From: Arcticibacter sp045629565 | GTDB lineage: Bacteria > Bacteroidota > Bacteroidia > Sphingobacteriales > Sphingobacteriaceae | DNA: 64,000 nt | Assembly (NCBI RefSeq): GCF_045629565.1 | Contig: NZ_JAZQRL010000101.1 | Span: forward strand, 81,714-145,713 | Reading direction: 5' to 3' | Shown: piece after piece, positions 43,881 through 52,544 of the stretch | Numbering within the stretch: position 1 is the first letter of the stretch | Layout: each line of letters begins with the position of its first letter | The notes under the pieces: generated by a model | Seen by the model: only the letters and a program-made list of their open reading frames with translations | Told to the model about the DNA's origin: nothing | Database searches by the model: none | Made by a program: the position numbers and the translations under genes

Positions 43881-44655
43881 TATTTTTTATAACCTTTAAA
43901 ATTTCCTTAACAGTTCCGTATTGATCCACTACTACACCTTTATCATTAACTAAAAACATGGTTGGAGTCGATGCCACACCGTAGGTATCCATGTCGGGAG
44001 TATGAAAACCCTTGTAGTCACACAATTTATCCGGCCAGGGTAGCGTAGCGGCATATTCATCCCATGTCTTCGGATCGGTATCGGTAGATATCGTAACAAT
44101 ACGCACACCCGACTTTTGCAATTCCTGGTATTGCTCTTTCAACTCCCAAATCATATCCTGACAGGTGCGGCAGGTGCTTTCGTGAAAGAGTACTACCGTA
44201 AATGTATGCTGCTTTGCTGATGGGACAAGTCCGTCGATTTCCGGCGCTTTCGTGCCGGGAAGCAGTATGGAAGTGAGCAGGCGCAAGCTTATCTGTTCCT
44301 GCCCGCTAACTTCGATTCCATATACGAGCGCGGCAACATGTATCGCTTCCGTTTTACGACCGGCATCTACCAATGCCCGGCAAATAGCTTGCACCACAGG
44401 GCGCAGGCTATCGGGCGAAGCAATGACGACGCTGTCGAGAATCCGCTTGGTCTCGGCGAGCGAGCCTTCGGGCGACACCGCAGAAACAACCCTTGCAGCT
44501 ACAGGGGCGAATGGGTCAGAAGCAACCGGATGTGGGTCGCCGCACGCCGTGAAAAATGGCATAAGCACGAACAGCCATCCACACCTATACTTCTCACCCA
44601 GCCTCCTGCTACAGAAAAGTGGCTGCTGACGCCAATAGCCCTTAGCTACACGCAT
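43852..44655 (-). CDS. TlpA-like thiol-disulfide oxidoreductase lipoprotein
   Basis: About 267 residues. SPII signal ending LFVLMPFFTACGDPHP. An N-terminal helical region is followed by an AhpC/TSA-TlpA fold with VVLFHESTCRTCQDMIWEL (Cys-Arg-Thr-Cys pair), GVRIVTISTDTDPKTWDEY and YGVASTPTMFLVNDKG (cis-Pro). It would act in the periplasm on disulfides. The reading frame is open to 44724, with in-frame ATG codons at 44724, 44712 and 44655; 44655 gives the shortest n-region and is taken here, with doubt. It overlaps the C11 protease start. Confidence 0.82.
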   Translation of the reverse strand: MRVAKGYWRQQPLFCSRRLGEKYRCGWLFVLMPFFTACGDPHPVASDPFAPVAARVVSAVSPEGSLAETKRILDSVVIASPDSLRPVVQAICRALVDAGRKTEAIHVAALVYGIEVSGQEQISLRLLTSILLPGTKAPEIDGLVPSAKQHTFTVVLFHESTCRTCQDMIWELKEQYQELQKSGVRIVTISTDTDPKTWDEYAATLPWPDKLCDYKGFHTPDMDTYGVASTPTMFLVNDKGVVVDQYGTVKEILKVIKNNEISRTAYH

Positions 44656-44846
44656 TAGCCAAATCCCTTTTGGGAAATTTAGGGTTGATAAATATAGAGA
44701 GCACCGTTTCATTACAAATAGCATAACCTTTCAACGAAACACCTTCCTGGTACAAGGGGACATTGTTGGTGTTTCCAACTCATTTTCTATAATTACCTGT
44801 ATAAATGCCATTTTTAAAGTCTCGTTAATAATGGATCAAAGAGTCG

Positions 44847-47513
44847 CTATTCCTGTACACAACGCACACTGTACCAGTCGTCGCTAATGAACACGTACGG
44901 CCCAGCGAGCATACTAAAGCTGCTGTAGTAGCTGTAGGGGTCTGATCCAGTCCACCAGTAGCTATGTCCACCCCAGCTTTCCCACTTATTACTATTGCCG
45001 CTGTAATAGCCTGCAAACGCAGAAGTCGCGTTCCACCACTGCCCGATACCGGTTTTAGACGAACCTGTTTCAGTTTTAACTGTGCCAAACTCCGCGTTTA
45101 CAGGTAAACGCCAACCATCAGGGCAAGCACTATTTGCCTGATCCCAGGTGTAGTAATACCCTCTTGCTCCTTCAACAGTATTTTCGTTGGAAGTATTTGT
45201 TGTTCCTGAATATATTCCCTCTTTCGAGTTCTCCACCATCCAACAACGTTGATCGGCACCTGTTCCGTAATAATGTGTCAGGTATTCATGGTTACCGATC
45301 TTTTGTTTAATCGGAATACCGTCAGTACCACAAACCACACCTTTAATAGTGAAAGTCACGTCAGTCATCTTTCCGCTCGGGTCGGTAAGGACGAGTGTGG
45401 CTGTTTTACCGTTTTTGGAGCCATTCTCAGCTTTGACAACTTTGAAGTTGATGGTATTGCCGGGCGACAGTATAGTAGAGGTATTGTATCCTCCCGACTG
45501 CGACATATCCAATGTCTCCAATATCCCATCGGGATCAGACAGGCTACCCGGCTTGATGGCCCACGTCGTATTGCTGCGAACGGTAAACGAATAACTACTG
45601 CCGTTCAACATGTATTTATCGGCCACATCAACCAGCGTATTATAAACCATCTGCCGTAGGAAGATGCTCTTTGATTCATAAGCTGCACCATTTGAAACCG
45701 AATAATCAATCTTTGAAGTCCGTTCCGGAAACGGATTGGAGCTTAAGTCGGCTGCTGTAAGGGCTGCTGGCTGTATATGGTATGACATTCTACCGTTTAC
45801 TCCCGATACAACAGCTGTTGCAATCACACTCGAGCCTGGCTGATAGGCAAAAGGCGGATTGAAACCTACCGGTGATACGGAAACAAATAGACTGGCGGCT
45901 TTCGGTGCAAAATTTACCTGAAACTGTTGGGCTGCGGGAGCCACGTCCGGAGCTGCCACAAATACCAGTTCCGTAATTGCCTGGCCGTTCAACGGATTGA
46001 TGATGCTAAGTCCCATATCCACTGTAAGGCTCTGGTTGACCCTGACCGTATAGCGCATCCGTCCGGCGGCAATAATCACATTTGCCGACCTCATATGCGC
46101 TGTATTATTTTCCCCGAAAGTCAAGTAAGGGCTTGCCTTCACGTCTTTCGCCCCGCTGGTGGCAGAAAGGGACAGCCAGCTGACCGGAGTTGTACCGTCA
46201 GCTGCATCCACAACTTTATCAATCTTCCAACCTGTGGGATAGTCCGTAAAGATGGAAAGGACATTGGTCCCCTCATTCCCGGATTTCGCTTCACGCGAAA
46301 AATTAAACTCCACCGGGCCGACACTCAACGCATATTGCCCATTGAAGATAATGTCGCCGATACCCCCGTCGTTCCAATCGGTAGCCTCAGCTTCTATATT
46401 AGTCGCTTTGGCGTTAAACGCATCATCGGGAGTGTCGTAGCCCCTGCCCGACACCTTTATGATATTCATCCGGTAGTGGTGGTTGCGCAGGATGTCACGG
46501 AAATACGTATCCGTTGCCTCCTTTTTCAGGAAGTCGAGGCGGTAATAAGTTGTTCTCGTATCCGTGCCGTAGGTTCCGCCCACCACCACGCAGGTGGCTT
46601 CAGACGATTTGTCTTCGGTGGTGCCTTTGGCTTCAAACAGATAAATTGTACGTTCAAAGAGTTTATTCATCGACGCCGGAACGGTATAGGCCAGCGGGGT
46701 GGTCTGGCTAATATTCCCCGCGGGGAGCGTGGCGGCTTTTACCTGAGTACGAGAAGCCAGGTTGGCCGGAGCAGGAACGATCTGGCCCTTGTTCTTGCTG
46801 TTGTAAATATGCACTTCGTCCAACTTGAAATTGGCAGCGGTCAGAACATCCGTCCCTAACACCACATCCAGGCGGGCAATGCCGCGCACGATACCCACAC
46901 CTGTAATTTGTGTGGTGGCATCGTTTACCACCTGGCTAACCTCTCCCCACATCGGGAAAGGGGTAAAGTTGGCGGGATCGCTATTGTCATTATTGGCATT
47001 CCAACTTCCGGCATTGCTATACACCAGGGCGGGATCCTGGAGCAATACATCTTTGTCGGCACCCATCCTTCCCTCCGGATGGAGCGACTCCACCTGAGCA
47101 CGCACGTTGGCAAGGATCACAAACGTCTGAGCGTCAGCGCTCTGCTGAAGTGTCACGGAAAACTCTTTCACTTCATTTTTCGCATAACCGGGTTTACTCA
47201 CAATTTGCGAACCCGACACCTGCGCGACGTAAGCCAGTTCAAAACCTGAGGGGTGCTGTGCATCCACCGGCACGGGCTTGAAAGCCAGGATATCGATGGT
47301 TTTCACTTCGTTTTCGTTAATCTCTGTGATGGCGTAGGTAGCTGGACTGGTATTCGCGTTGGGCATTTGCAGGGCAAATTTCACATGGACTTCTTTGCCT
47401 GTTATCTTCCCGGGATAACCTTCGTCCATATCATCCGCAACACAAGAGGTCAATACTGCCACCGCGGCTATGAGTACATAGGAGATACTCCATCTTGTTT
47501 TGAACCATTTCAT
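44847..47513 (-). CDS. Fimbrillin-like protein with C-terminal FISUMP domain, probable pilus tip adhesin
   Basis: 888 residues. SPII signal ending AAVAVLTSC (lipobox Cys 24), followed by the paired beta-sandwich region of type V fimbrillins (KEVHVKFALQM, TIDILAFKP, ILANVRAQVE, YRMNIIKVSGRGYD). Several Ig-like repeats follow (about 400-740: VNQSL, YSVSNGAAYESKSIFLRQMV, VADKYMLNGSSYSFTVRSNTTW). The last 140 residues are a FISUMP domain: MVENSKEGIYSGTTN, ACPDGWRLPVNAEFG and final DDWYSVRCVQE, a C-type-lectin-like fold. Placed after the anchor gene, such multi-domain fimbrillins are tip adhesins. The final 45 codons are rich in NNC triplets (see findings). Confidence 0.85.
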   Translation of the reverse strand: MKWFKTRWSISYVLIAAVAVLTSCVADDMDEGYPGKITGKEVHVKFALQMPNANTSPATYAITEINENEVKTIDILAFKPVPVDAQHPSGFELAYVAQVSGSQIVSKPGYAKNEVKEFSVTLQQSADAQTFVILANVRAQVESLHPEGRMGADKDVLLQDPALVYSNAGSWNANNDNSDPANFTPFPMWGEVSQVVNDATTQITGVGIVRGIARLDVVLGTDVLTAANFKLDEVHIYNSKNKGQIVPAPANLASRTQVKAATLPAGNISQTTPLAYTVPASMNKLFERTIYLFEAKGTTEDKSSEATCVVVGGTYGTDTRTTYYRLDFLKKEATDTYFRDILRNHHYRMNIIKVSGRGYDTPDDAFNAKATNIEAEATDWNDGGIGDIIFNGQYALSVGPVEFNFSREAKSGNEGTNVLSIFTDYPTGWKIDKVVDAADGTTPVSWLSLSATSGAKDVKASPYLTFGENNTAHMRSANVIIAAGRMRYTVRVNQSLTVDMGLSIINPLNGQAITELVFVAAPDVAPAAQQFQVNFAPKAASLFVSVSPVGFNPPFAYQPGSSVIATAVVSGVNGRMSYHIQPAALTAADLSSNPFPERTSKIDYSVSNGAAYESKSIFLRQMVYNTLVDVADKYMLNGSSYSFTVRSNTTWAIKPGSLSDPDGILETLDMSQSGGYNTSTILSPGNTINFKVVKAENGSKNGKTATLVLTDPSGKMTDVTFTIKGVVCGTDGIPIKQKIGNHEYLTHYYGTGADQRCWMVENSKEGIYSGTTNTSNENTVEGARGYYYTWDQANSACPDGWRLPVNAEFGTVKTETGSSKTGIGQWWNATSAFAGYYSGNSNKWESWGGHSYWWTGSDPYSYYSSFSMLAGPYVFISDDWYSVRCVQE

Positions 47514-47525
47514 ATGTTGTCTATT

Positions 47526-48440
47526 TTATATCAAAATAATTTCTCCGTTCTCAATCACTAACCAACCGTTGACCATCACATCCACACTGGCATCGGTATG
47601 AAATTTCAGCCGGATGTCAAAATCGTGGGTGGTGGCAAAGTCGATAGTACCTGCGGCATTAATCAGCTTTACGAGGTCTTCGGTAAAGAGCACTGTTCCT
47701 TCCGTTTCGTTGTAAACGGTCAGTTGCGGGTGACGGTCGGCACCCAGGCGCAATACCGTGAGCGTGGATTGGAGTTGCCCCTGCGCGTCTTTGCCGCACA
47801 AGGTGGTATAATTGAAATTTACATCGGGTGCAAATGAATTGTCAAAGTTGTATTGTCCGTTGTTGTCCGTAATGGTGAAACGAAAAGTATCGCCGGATGA
47901 AGGAAGTCCCTCGGTGCTGAGGTTGATTGTATTGTGGTTTTGCACCAGCGGCATGACCACCATTTGCTCACGGACTGGATCAATGTGGCTTATCTTGGCC
48001 GCGTGGAACAGGGGATGCAGTCCCGCGGGAATGTCAGACGAAAGATGTTCGAGGACAAGCTTTGCCTCAGCGAATGTGGTTTGACCCACCTTGAAAACGG
48101 CAGGTGCGGCAGCATAGCATTCGTGCATTCCGCCCCAGGCTATAAATTGGTAATCGCCTTCGGGAAGGCTGGAAATAGTGATATAATAATCGGGACTTAG
48201 TTGGGGCGTTTCATCGCTCCATTGACTGAGGAAAATGCCTTGCTCGTCGAACACAAAAAGATCGATCCGGTCTACTTCCGCCGGATTGATGCCTTTCGGG
48301 GCATACGTGGATGCATATGAAAAATAGACCTTGATGCCCACAGGCGGACAGTCCGAAAGATCTTCCTGGATACAACCTGCAAAAAGCAGCGGCAGCAGCA
48401 GGAATCTGAACAGGCAAGTTCGTGCGGATAGCTTCATCAT
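47526..48440 (-). CDS. Mfa2/FimB-family fimbrial anchor lipoprotein
   Basis: 304 residues. SPII signal with LLLPLLFAGCIQEDLSDCP, the QEDLSDCP right after the lipobox Cys being typical of FimB/Mfa2 anchors. It continues GIKVYFSYASTY, PAEVDRIDLFVFDEQGIF, GDYQFIAWGGMHE and a second domain with FRFTITDNNGQYNFDNSF. Such proteins end pilus growth and hold the pilus to the outer membrane. Start at 48440; an alternative Met one codon later exists. The 120-base gap before it holds a 21-bp perfect hairpin. Confidence 0.9.
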   Translation of the reverse strand: MMKLSARTCLFRFLLLPLLFAGCIQEDLSDCPPVGIKVYFSYASTYAPKGINPAEVDRIDLFVFDEQGIFLSQWSDETPQLSPDYYITISSLPEGDYQFIAWGGMHECYAAAPAVFKVGQTTFAEAKLVLEHLSSDIPAGLHPLFHAAKISHIDPVREQMVVMPLVQNHNTINLSTEGLPSSGDTFRFTITDNNGQYNFDNSFAPDVNFNYTTLCGKDAQGQLQSTLTVLRLGADRHPQLTVYNETEGTVLFTEDLVKLINAAGTIDFATTHDFDIRLKFHTDASVDVMVNGWLVIENGEIILI

Positions 48441-48460
48441 GAATAATTTTTCTTTGACAA

Positions 48461-48516
48461 ATTGAATTCTCTATGGAAGCGGGGCCCAATTGTCGCGCTT
48501 CCATAGAGAATTCAAT
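48461..48516 (-). repeat. 21-bp perfect inverted repeat between stalk and anchor genes
   Basis: Arms 48461-48481 and 48496-48516 are exact reverse complements (starting ATTGAATTCTCTATGGAAGC) around a 14-base loop (48482-48495). It lies in the mRNA between the major fimbrillin (ends 48561) and the anchor gene (starts 48440). There is no T tract after it on the minus strand, so it is not an ordinary terminator. It could stabilise the upstream stalk message or attenuate read-through, which would produce much more stalk than anchor. Confidence 0.75.
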
Positions 48517-48560
48517 GTTGATTACCTCTGTTCCCTTTAGGGATTCAGGTGTTATTCAGC

Positions 48561-49859
48561 TTATTCTAACTCGTAGTTGTCTGAAATTAGCGTCCAGGGC
48601 AATACTTCGAGGTTACACGTCATATCGGTTGGAATTTTCACCGGATCAGTGGGGTTTAACGGGTCAGGAGTCGGGTTACCCGGAGCCACAATCTTGGTGA
48701 TGGTAGCCTTGAAGAATGAATTACGGATGACATTGTATTTACCTTTTGGGTTCAGGAACAGGGTAAAGTAGCAATAGCCATTCGTGTATTCAGGGCTCTT
48801 CACTGCTCCGTCCGCAGCATGCAGGAGCACATACGCATCGGCTTCCGAAGAAACGTCGAAGTAGTTTTTCGTCCCATCATTCAGCGATACCATCCAGAAA
48901 GTAGTTCCGATGACCGGTGTGCCGGGCTTCACTGCACCTGTACCGTCCAGATATTGGCCGGGAACGAAACGGGCACGTACCGAAGCGTAAGTCACTTCTT
49001 TTTCCAACGCAAGTTTAGACGTGTTTTCTGTAGCATACTTGGCAGTCAGATCAATATTATTCGCAACGGAAGCCGAATTGATGGCCACGTAATCGCTGAA
49101 TGTTTCAAAATCAGCAGCTTCATACGTATCCCAGTTCGGGTCTTTGACGTTACTCATATCAAGGAATTTGAAACGGTACATTTTCTTGTTGGACTGTCCA
49201 ATGCAGAATTCCAGATTGGAAAGGACGCCACCGCCCGAAGCAAGACTCAATGTGCCGGATGCCTGAACAGCCACTTTGGCAACCAGACGTTCCACCCGAA
49301 CAGTTACGGTATTAGCCACCTGGTAAGAGGCGTCGGTTGGTGTTACCAGTGGAGTATTTCTTTCATCCGCACTGAACATGGCAAAACCGTTTGTGCTGCT
49401 TGTCAGGTTTGCAACGGTCGTGTTTACAGCTTCGGTCAGTTTGCTGAACGATTGACCTATAGCCATCTGGAACTCAGCAGGGAGGTTGACACCCACATAG
49501 ATTCTCTTAAGCCCTGTGGTGGTAGTCAATTTCTTGCTAGCGACGTACAAGTCTTTCGACCCGGATGCCGTTTGTGTGAAATCAGCCGCTACCAAATCTC
49601 CTCTGGATACCAGCTTATTGGTGGCATAATCAAAAATAAATACGCTGACTGTTTTTACCGCTGCTTCGTCAGCCGTGGCGTTAGGGTCAGCCGTCCCATA
49701 GGTGCCCGGATTCTCAAAAGAAATCCGGAGCTCCATCGTGGTAGGTTCACCTGGTGTTACTTTTCCGCCACCTACTACATCCTCATCGTTCGAACAGCTT
49801 GAAAAACCCGCCATCAAGGCGACTGCTGCCATTGTCGTTGTTAAAAACTTTACTCTCAC
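48561..49859 (-). CDS. Mfa1-type major fimbrial subunit (stalk fimbrillin)
   Basis: 432 residues. SPII signal ending LMAGFSSC (lipobox Cys 22). Then two beta-sandwich domains: TTMELRISFENPGTYG, VKTVSVFIFDYATNKLVSRG, RIYVGVNLPAEF, LVAKVAVQASGTLSL, and a C-terminal NGYCYFTLFLNPKGKYNVIRNSFFKATITKI typical of Mfa1-type stalk subunits. Such pilins are exported as lipoproteins and, after an N-terminal strand is cut off, polymerise by strand exchange. The candidate cleavage loop (residues about 50-68) has no Arg or Lys until Lys 69. Confidence 0.88.
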   Translation of the reverse strand: MRVKFLTTTMAAVALMAGFSSCSNDEDVVGGGKVTPGEPTTMELRISFENPGTYGTADPNATADEAAVKTVSVFIFDYATNKLVSRGDLVAADFTQTASGSKDLYVASKKLTTTTGLKRIYVGVNLPAEFQMAIGQSFSKLTEAVNTTVANLTSSTNGFAMFSADERNTPLVTPTDASYQVANTVTVRVERLVAKVAVQASGTLSLASGGGVLSNLEFCIGQSNKKMYRFKFLDMSNVKDPNWDTYEAADFETFSDYVAINSASVANNIDLTAKYATENTSKLALEKEVTYASVRARFVPGQYLDGTGAVKPGTPVIGTTFWMVSLNDGTKNYFDVSSEADAYVLLHAADGAVKSPEYTNGYCYFTLFLNPKGKYNVIRNSFFKATITKIVAPGNPTPDPLNPTDPVKIPTDMTCNLEVLPWTLISDNYELE

Positions 49860-49895
49860 TTTCTTTTAATTTTAACTTTAGTCGATTATTCTCAT

Positions 49896-51533
49896 TTATT
49901 GTAATGATTCTTGTTGTTTCTTCATCTCCCCGGCGTTGCTGTCCGCTTCGCGGTTTCCGGCAGCACCTGCCTTGCTAAAATATCCCGTTGCTTTTGCTGT
50001 TTCACCTTTCAGGCAACAGAGTACGCCCATATTGTTGTAATAGGCTGCTTGATCTGCCGGAGCCATATCTTCTGCCGAGATCCTGTTCAGGTAAGCTTCT
50101 GCCGACCGGATGTCTTTGCGTTCCAGGGCCGCGGCGGCAACATTGAGGTTGGCGATATGGCTTGCAGGGAAAATTTTTGCAGCCGTTTCAAAGACTTCGT
50201 TGAACTCGTCTGTACCCTTTTGATAAGTTTGCGCAATCTGGAACATCGCGTTCAGCGATAATTGTCCCGGACGGGTCTTGAATACTTCTTTATACTGTTC
50301 CACTGTGAAAGGAGTCACGGTATAGCTTAACTCGCAATATGAACGGCACAGTTGCGGGAACAATTCTGCGAGCATTTGGCGGAAAGCCGCTCCACCGGCC
50401 AGCGTTTTGAGTTTCCGCTCCCGTCCGTCGGGCAAATCTGCCGAGCGGATGATGGAAAGGATTTCACCAGCATTCGGCATACCGGAGTTTTTCACCAGCG
50501 AATCGAGCGTTATCCAGTCTTCTCCCTTGCCCGCTACAGTAAACTGGCTCTCCTGGAATCCATAGGTGGAACGGATATGTTCCTTGAGCGCTACGGCACG
50601 TTTTTGAGAGAGGCTTACATTGAATGGGTAGCTGCCTTCGGGAGAAGCATATCCGGTGATGGTCATACCGGTAATGGTGGCATGGGCATCATTCTTCACC
50701 GATTCAATCAGCGTATGAATTTTTTGCAGTTCTTCGGCATTGTTCTTAAATCCGCTTACAATCGTTGATTTTCCCGCGGGAAAATCCAGATAACCCTGGC
50801 CCGCACCGCTGCGTTCCTTCACCGTTTCGAATTGCGGAATAATGTAAGATGCCAACAGTTTAGGCTCGTAAGGGATTTTAAGGTCTGCTTTTAGCGGCTC
50901 GGGAACATACACCGGTTCAACGACGGAAGCCGTACTTTTTTTTTTACTGATAGTATAGACCAAGGTAACGCCTGCCTTGGTGGCGCCGAAATAGTTTTTT
51001 GTTTCACTGCCGAGTTTCGTTCCGCAGCTTTCGCAGGTATATTTATCGTAAGACAGATAAGCATAACCGGCGCCTACGGTGGCTTCCATGCCCCAGCGGT
51101 GCGAGAAATCCCAGCGGTAGCCGTACGATACACCCGCTCCGGCGAGCCAGCCCTCAAAGCGGTGCCGGTTCATATATTCCGTAAAGGGAGGATGGTCCAG
51201 ATGCCCTACATTATAATAGGCGTAATGGGCGTGAAGTCCGAAGAACGAACCGTTGAACGTCTCTTTTATCCAAAGGCGAAATTCCGGCTGCACAAGGAGG
51301 TGTTTCCACTTCTTGTTTTCAGCGAATGTCCACGGGTTATAATTAAACGGAACATCGATCGAAGTTTTGCCGCCCAGCCTGAATTCCGCTCCCAGGTTGA
51401 TGGTGCTTGTCGCATCGTAGAACAAATTGGTTTTGCCCCCGGCGGTGGGCGTAAACCCGTACCAGTTCCGCTGGGCATGACAAAGGGAACTGAATACCAT
51501 GCCGATGATCAGTAAAGGGCACCTAAAGTTCAT
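49896..51533 (-). CDS. DUF3575/OmpA-like and TPR envelope protein
   Basis: 545 residues. Signal peptide MNFRCPLLIIGMVFSSLCHAQ. A DUF3575 beta-barrel-like part (about 20-205: GGKTNLFYDATSTINLGAEF, SFFGLHAHYAYYNV) is followed by an OmpA-like region (about 265-410: ITGMTITGYASPEGSYPFNV, SLSQKRAVALKEHI) and a TPR-like C-terminus (QAAYYNNMGVLCCLKGETAKATGYF). It is the first gene of the fimbrial operon and could link pilus assembly to the peptidoglycan or the outer membrane. The frame opens at 51560; the signal peptide places the start at 51533. Confidence 0.85.
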   Translation of the reverse strand: MNFRCPLLIIGMVFSSLCHAQRNWYGFTPTAGGKTNLFYDATSTINLGAEFRLGGKTSIDVPFNYNPWTFAENKKWKHLLVQPEFRLWIKETFNGSFFGLHAHYAYYNVGHLDHPPFTEYMNRHRFEGWLAGAGVSYGYRWDFSHRWGMEATVGAGYAYLSYDKYTCESCGTKLGSETKNYFGATKAGVTLVYTISKKKSTASVVEPVYVPEPLKADLKIPYEPKLLASYIIPQFETVKERSGAGQGYLDFPAGKSTIVSGFKNNAEELQKIHTLIESVKNDAHATITGMTITGYASPEGSYPFNVSLSQKRAVALKEHIRSTYGFQESQFTVAGKGEDWITLDSLVKNSGMPNAGEILSIIRSADLPDGRERKLKTLAGGAAFRQMLAELFPQLCRSYCELSYTVTPFTVEQYKEVFKTRPGQLSLNAMFQIAQTYQKGTDEFNEVFETAAKIFPASHIANLNVAAAALERKDIRSAEAYLNRISAEDMAPADQAAYYNNMGVLCCLKGETAKATGYFSKAGAAGNREADSNAGEMKKQQESLQ

Positions 51534-51618
51534 ATATATCTCTCTTTCTTTTGCTGCCATGATGTGTCCATCATTCGTTAGTGACAGACAGTCGTTTTTA
51601 ACTATCAGTCCAGTTCAG

Positions 51619-51626
51619 CAAAAGTA
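51619..51626 (-). promoter_or_regulatory. Candidate -7 box of the fimbrial operon
   Basis: On the minus strand TACTTTTG is an exact TAnnTTTG box, 86 bases ahead of the ATG at 51533. A TTG at the proper distance is missing, as is common at activator-dependent promoters, which fits control by the AraC protein encoded just upstream. Confidence 0.4.
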
Positions 51627-51677
51627 GAGGGTCAATTCTGATAAAAAATTACCATTTCTGTGCTATAGTTTACCAAA

Positions 51678-52544
51678 TCAATCCATTTGTTCCCTCTTCT
51701 TTCTGATCTCTCCCGGATTTATCCCGAAAATCTCCTTACAGAAGCGGTTTAGGTGCGATTGGGCGGTGAAACCGTATTCTTCCGCTATCTGTTTGAGCGG
51801 TTTATTCCCTGAATACACCTCGGAATGTATTCTCTTCGCTTTTCCCTCCAGCATCCACTGGTAAGGCGGCATCCCGAATACAGATTTGAATTTCTTGTTG
51901 AACTTGCTGACTGTCATGTGCATGGAATGGGCTAACTCCTGCGCAGTATGGTATTTATGGTAGTTCAGGCGCACTTGTTCCGAGAACAGGGTATCCGGAC
52001 TAAGGATCAGCGAAAAGAAATCGTGAAGACTCTCCTTTGAATAGTACACAAACAACAAGATAAAGAGTTCCTCTATCTTGGTGTTAAAGTAATTCGCGCA
52101 CCTTAAACCGTCTGATATACAACCATTCAGCCCCTCGAGGAAATGCCATATGGGCGGCAAAATTTCCAGCGCAGTAACCGATTCCGGCTTTTCCATTTCC
52201 TCTTGCGGCCGCGATTTGGCCAATAATTGTTCCACAATAAAGCCTTCGCACAGCTTCACATTCCTGTGCAGACGGATGACCATCACCACGCTGTCTTTAA
52301 CGGCTTTGTAACGGAACAGCCCGCCGACCGGCAAAAAGACAAAGTATCCTTTCCCAACCAGTTTTTCGGGATGGTCCCGGAATCTAAACCGGATTTTGCC
52401 CTCCATCTCAAAGACAATTTCATTGCGCGAAAAAGTCATTTCATCACTCACTCCGCGGGCAAGATGCCGCACCTCGATCATCGGCGATTTCGAATTCTCA
52501 TAATGGAAACACCGCAAGTGTTCCTGCAAGTTCATTATTTCCAT
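51678..52544 (-). CDS. AraC-family transcriptional regulator
   Basis: 288 residues. An N-terminal sensing region (about 1-175, cupin-like: NEIVFEMEGKIRFRFRD, GYFVFLPVGGLF) and a C-terminal double helix-turn-helix (about 190-285): YHTAQELAHSMHMTVSKFNKKFKSVFG and PLKQIAEEYGFTAQSHLNRFCKEIFG are the two AraC helices. Located on the same strand just before the fimbrial operon, the obvious candidate for its activator. Start at 52544 or three codons later (MNLQEHLRCF). Confidence 0.9.
   Translation of the reverse strand: MEIMNLQEHLRCFHYENSKSPMIEVRHLARGVSDEMTFSRNEIVFEMEGKIRFRFRDHPEKLVGKGYFVFLPVGGLFRYKAVKDSVVMVIRLHRNVKLCEGFIVEQLLAKSRPQEEMEKPESVTALEILPPIWHFLEGLNGCISDGLRCANYFNTKIEELFILLFVYYSKESLHDFFSLILSPDTLFSEQVRLNYHKYHTAQELAHSMHMTVSKFNKKFKSVFGMPPYQWMLEGKAKRIHSEVYSGNKPLKQIAEEYGFTAQSHLNRFCKEIFGINPGEIRKKREQMD

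Noticed and set aside
44725..44846. Possible DGR template repeat in the gap after the FISUMP gene
   Set aside because: The 122 bases show no recognisable similarity to the 3' end of the gene and there is no reverse transcriptase frame in the window.
44825..45088. 87-codon minus-strand frame over the end of the FISUMP gene
   Set aside because: A second frame of the same DNA; its composition is that of a shadow of the FISUMP coding sequence.
45927..46859. 310-codon plus-strand frame opposite the FISUMP fimbrillin
   Set aside because: Long, but entirely antisense to a gene with signal peptide and recognisable domains; no motif of its own.
48441..48560. Invertible promoter between fimbrial genes
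   Set aside because: The inverted repeat encloses only 14 bases, too short to hold a promoter, and no recombinase is encoded nearby.
48819..49802. 327-codon plus-strand frame opposite the stalk fimbrillin
   Set aside because: Same reason: a long antisense frame caused by the GC-richer codon use of the region.
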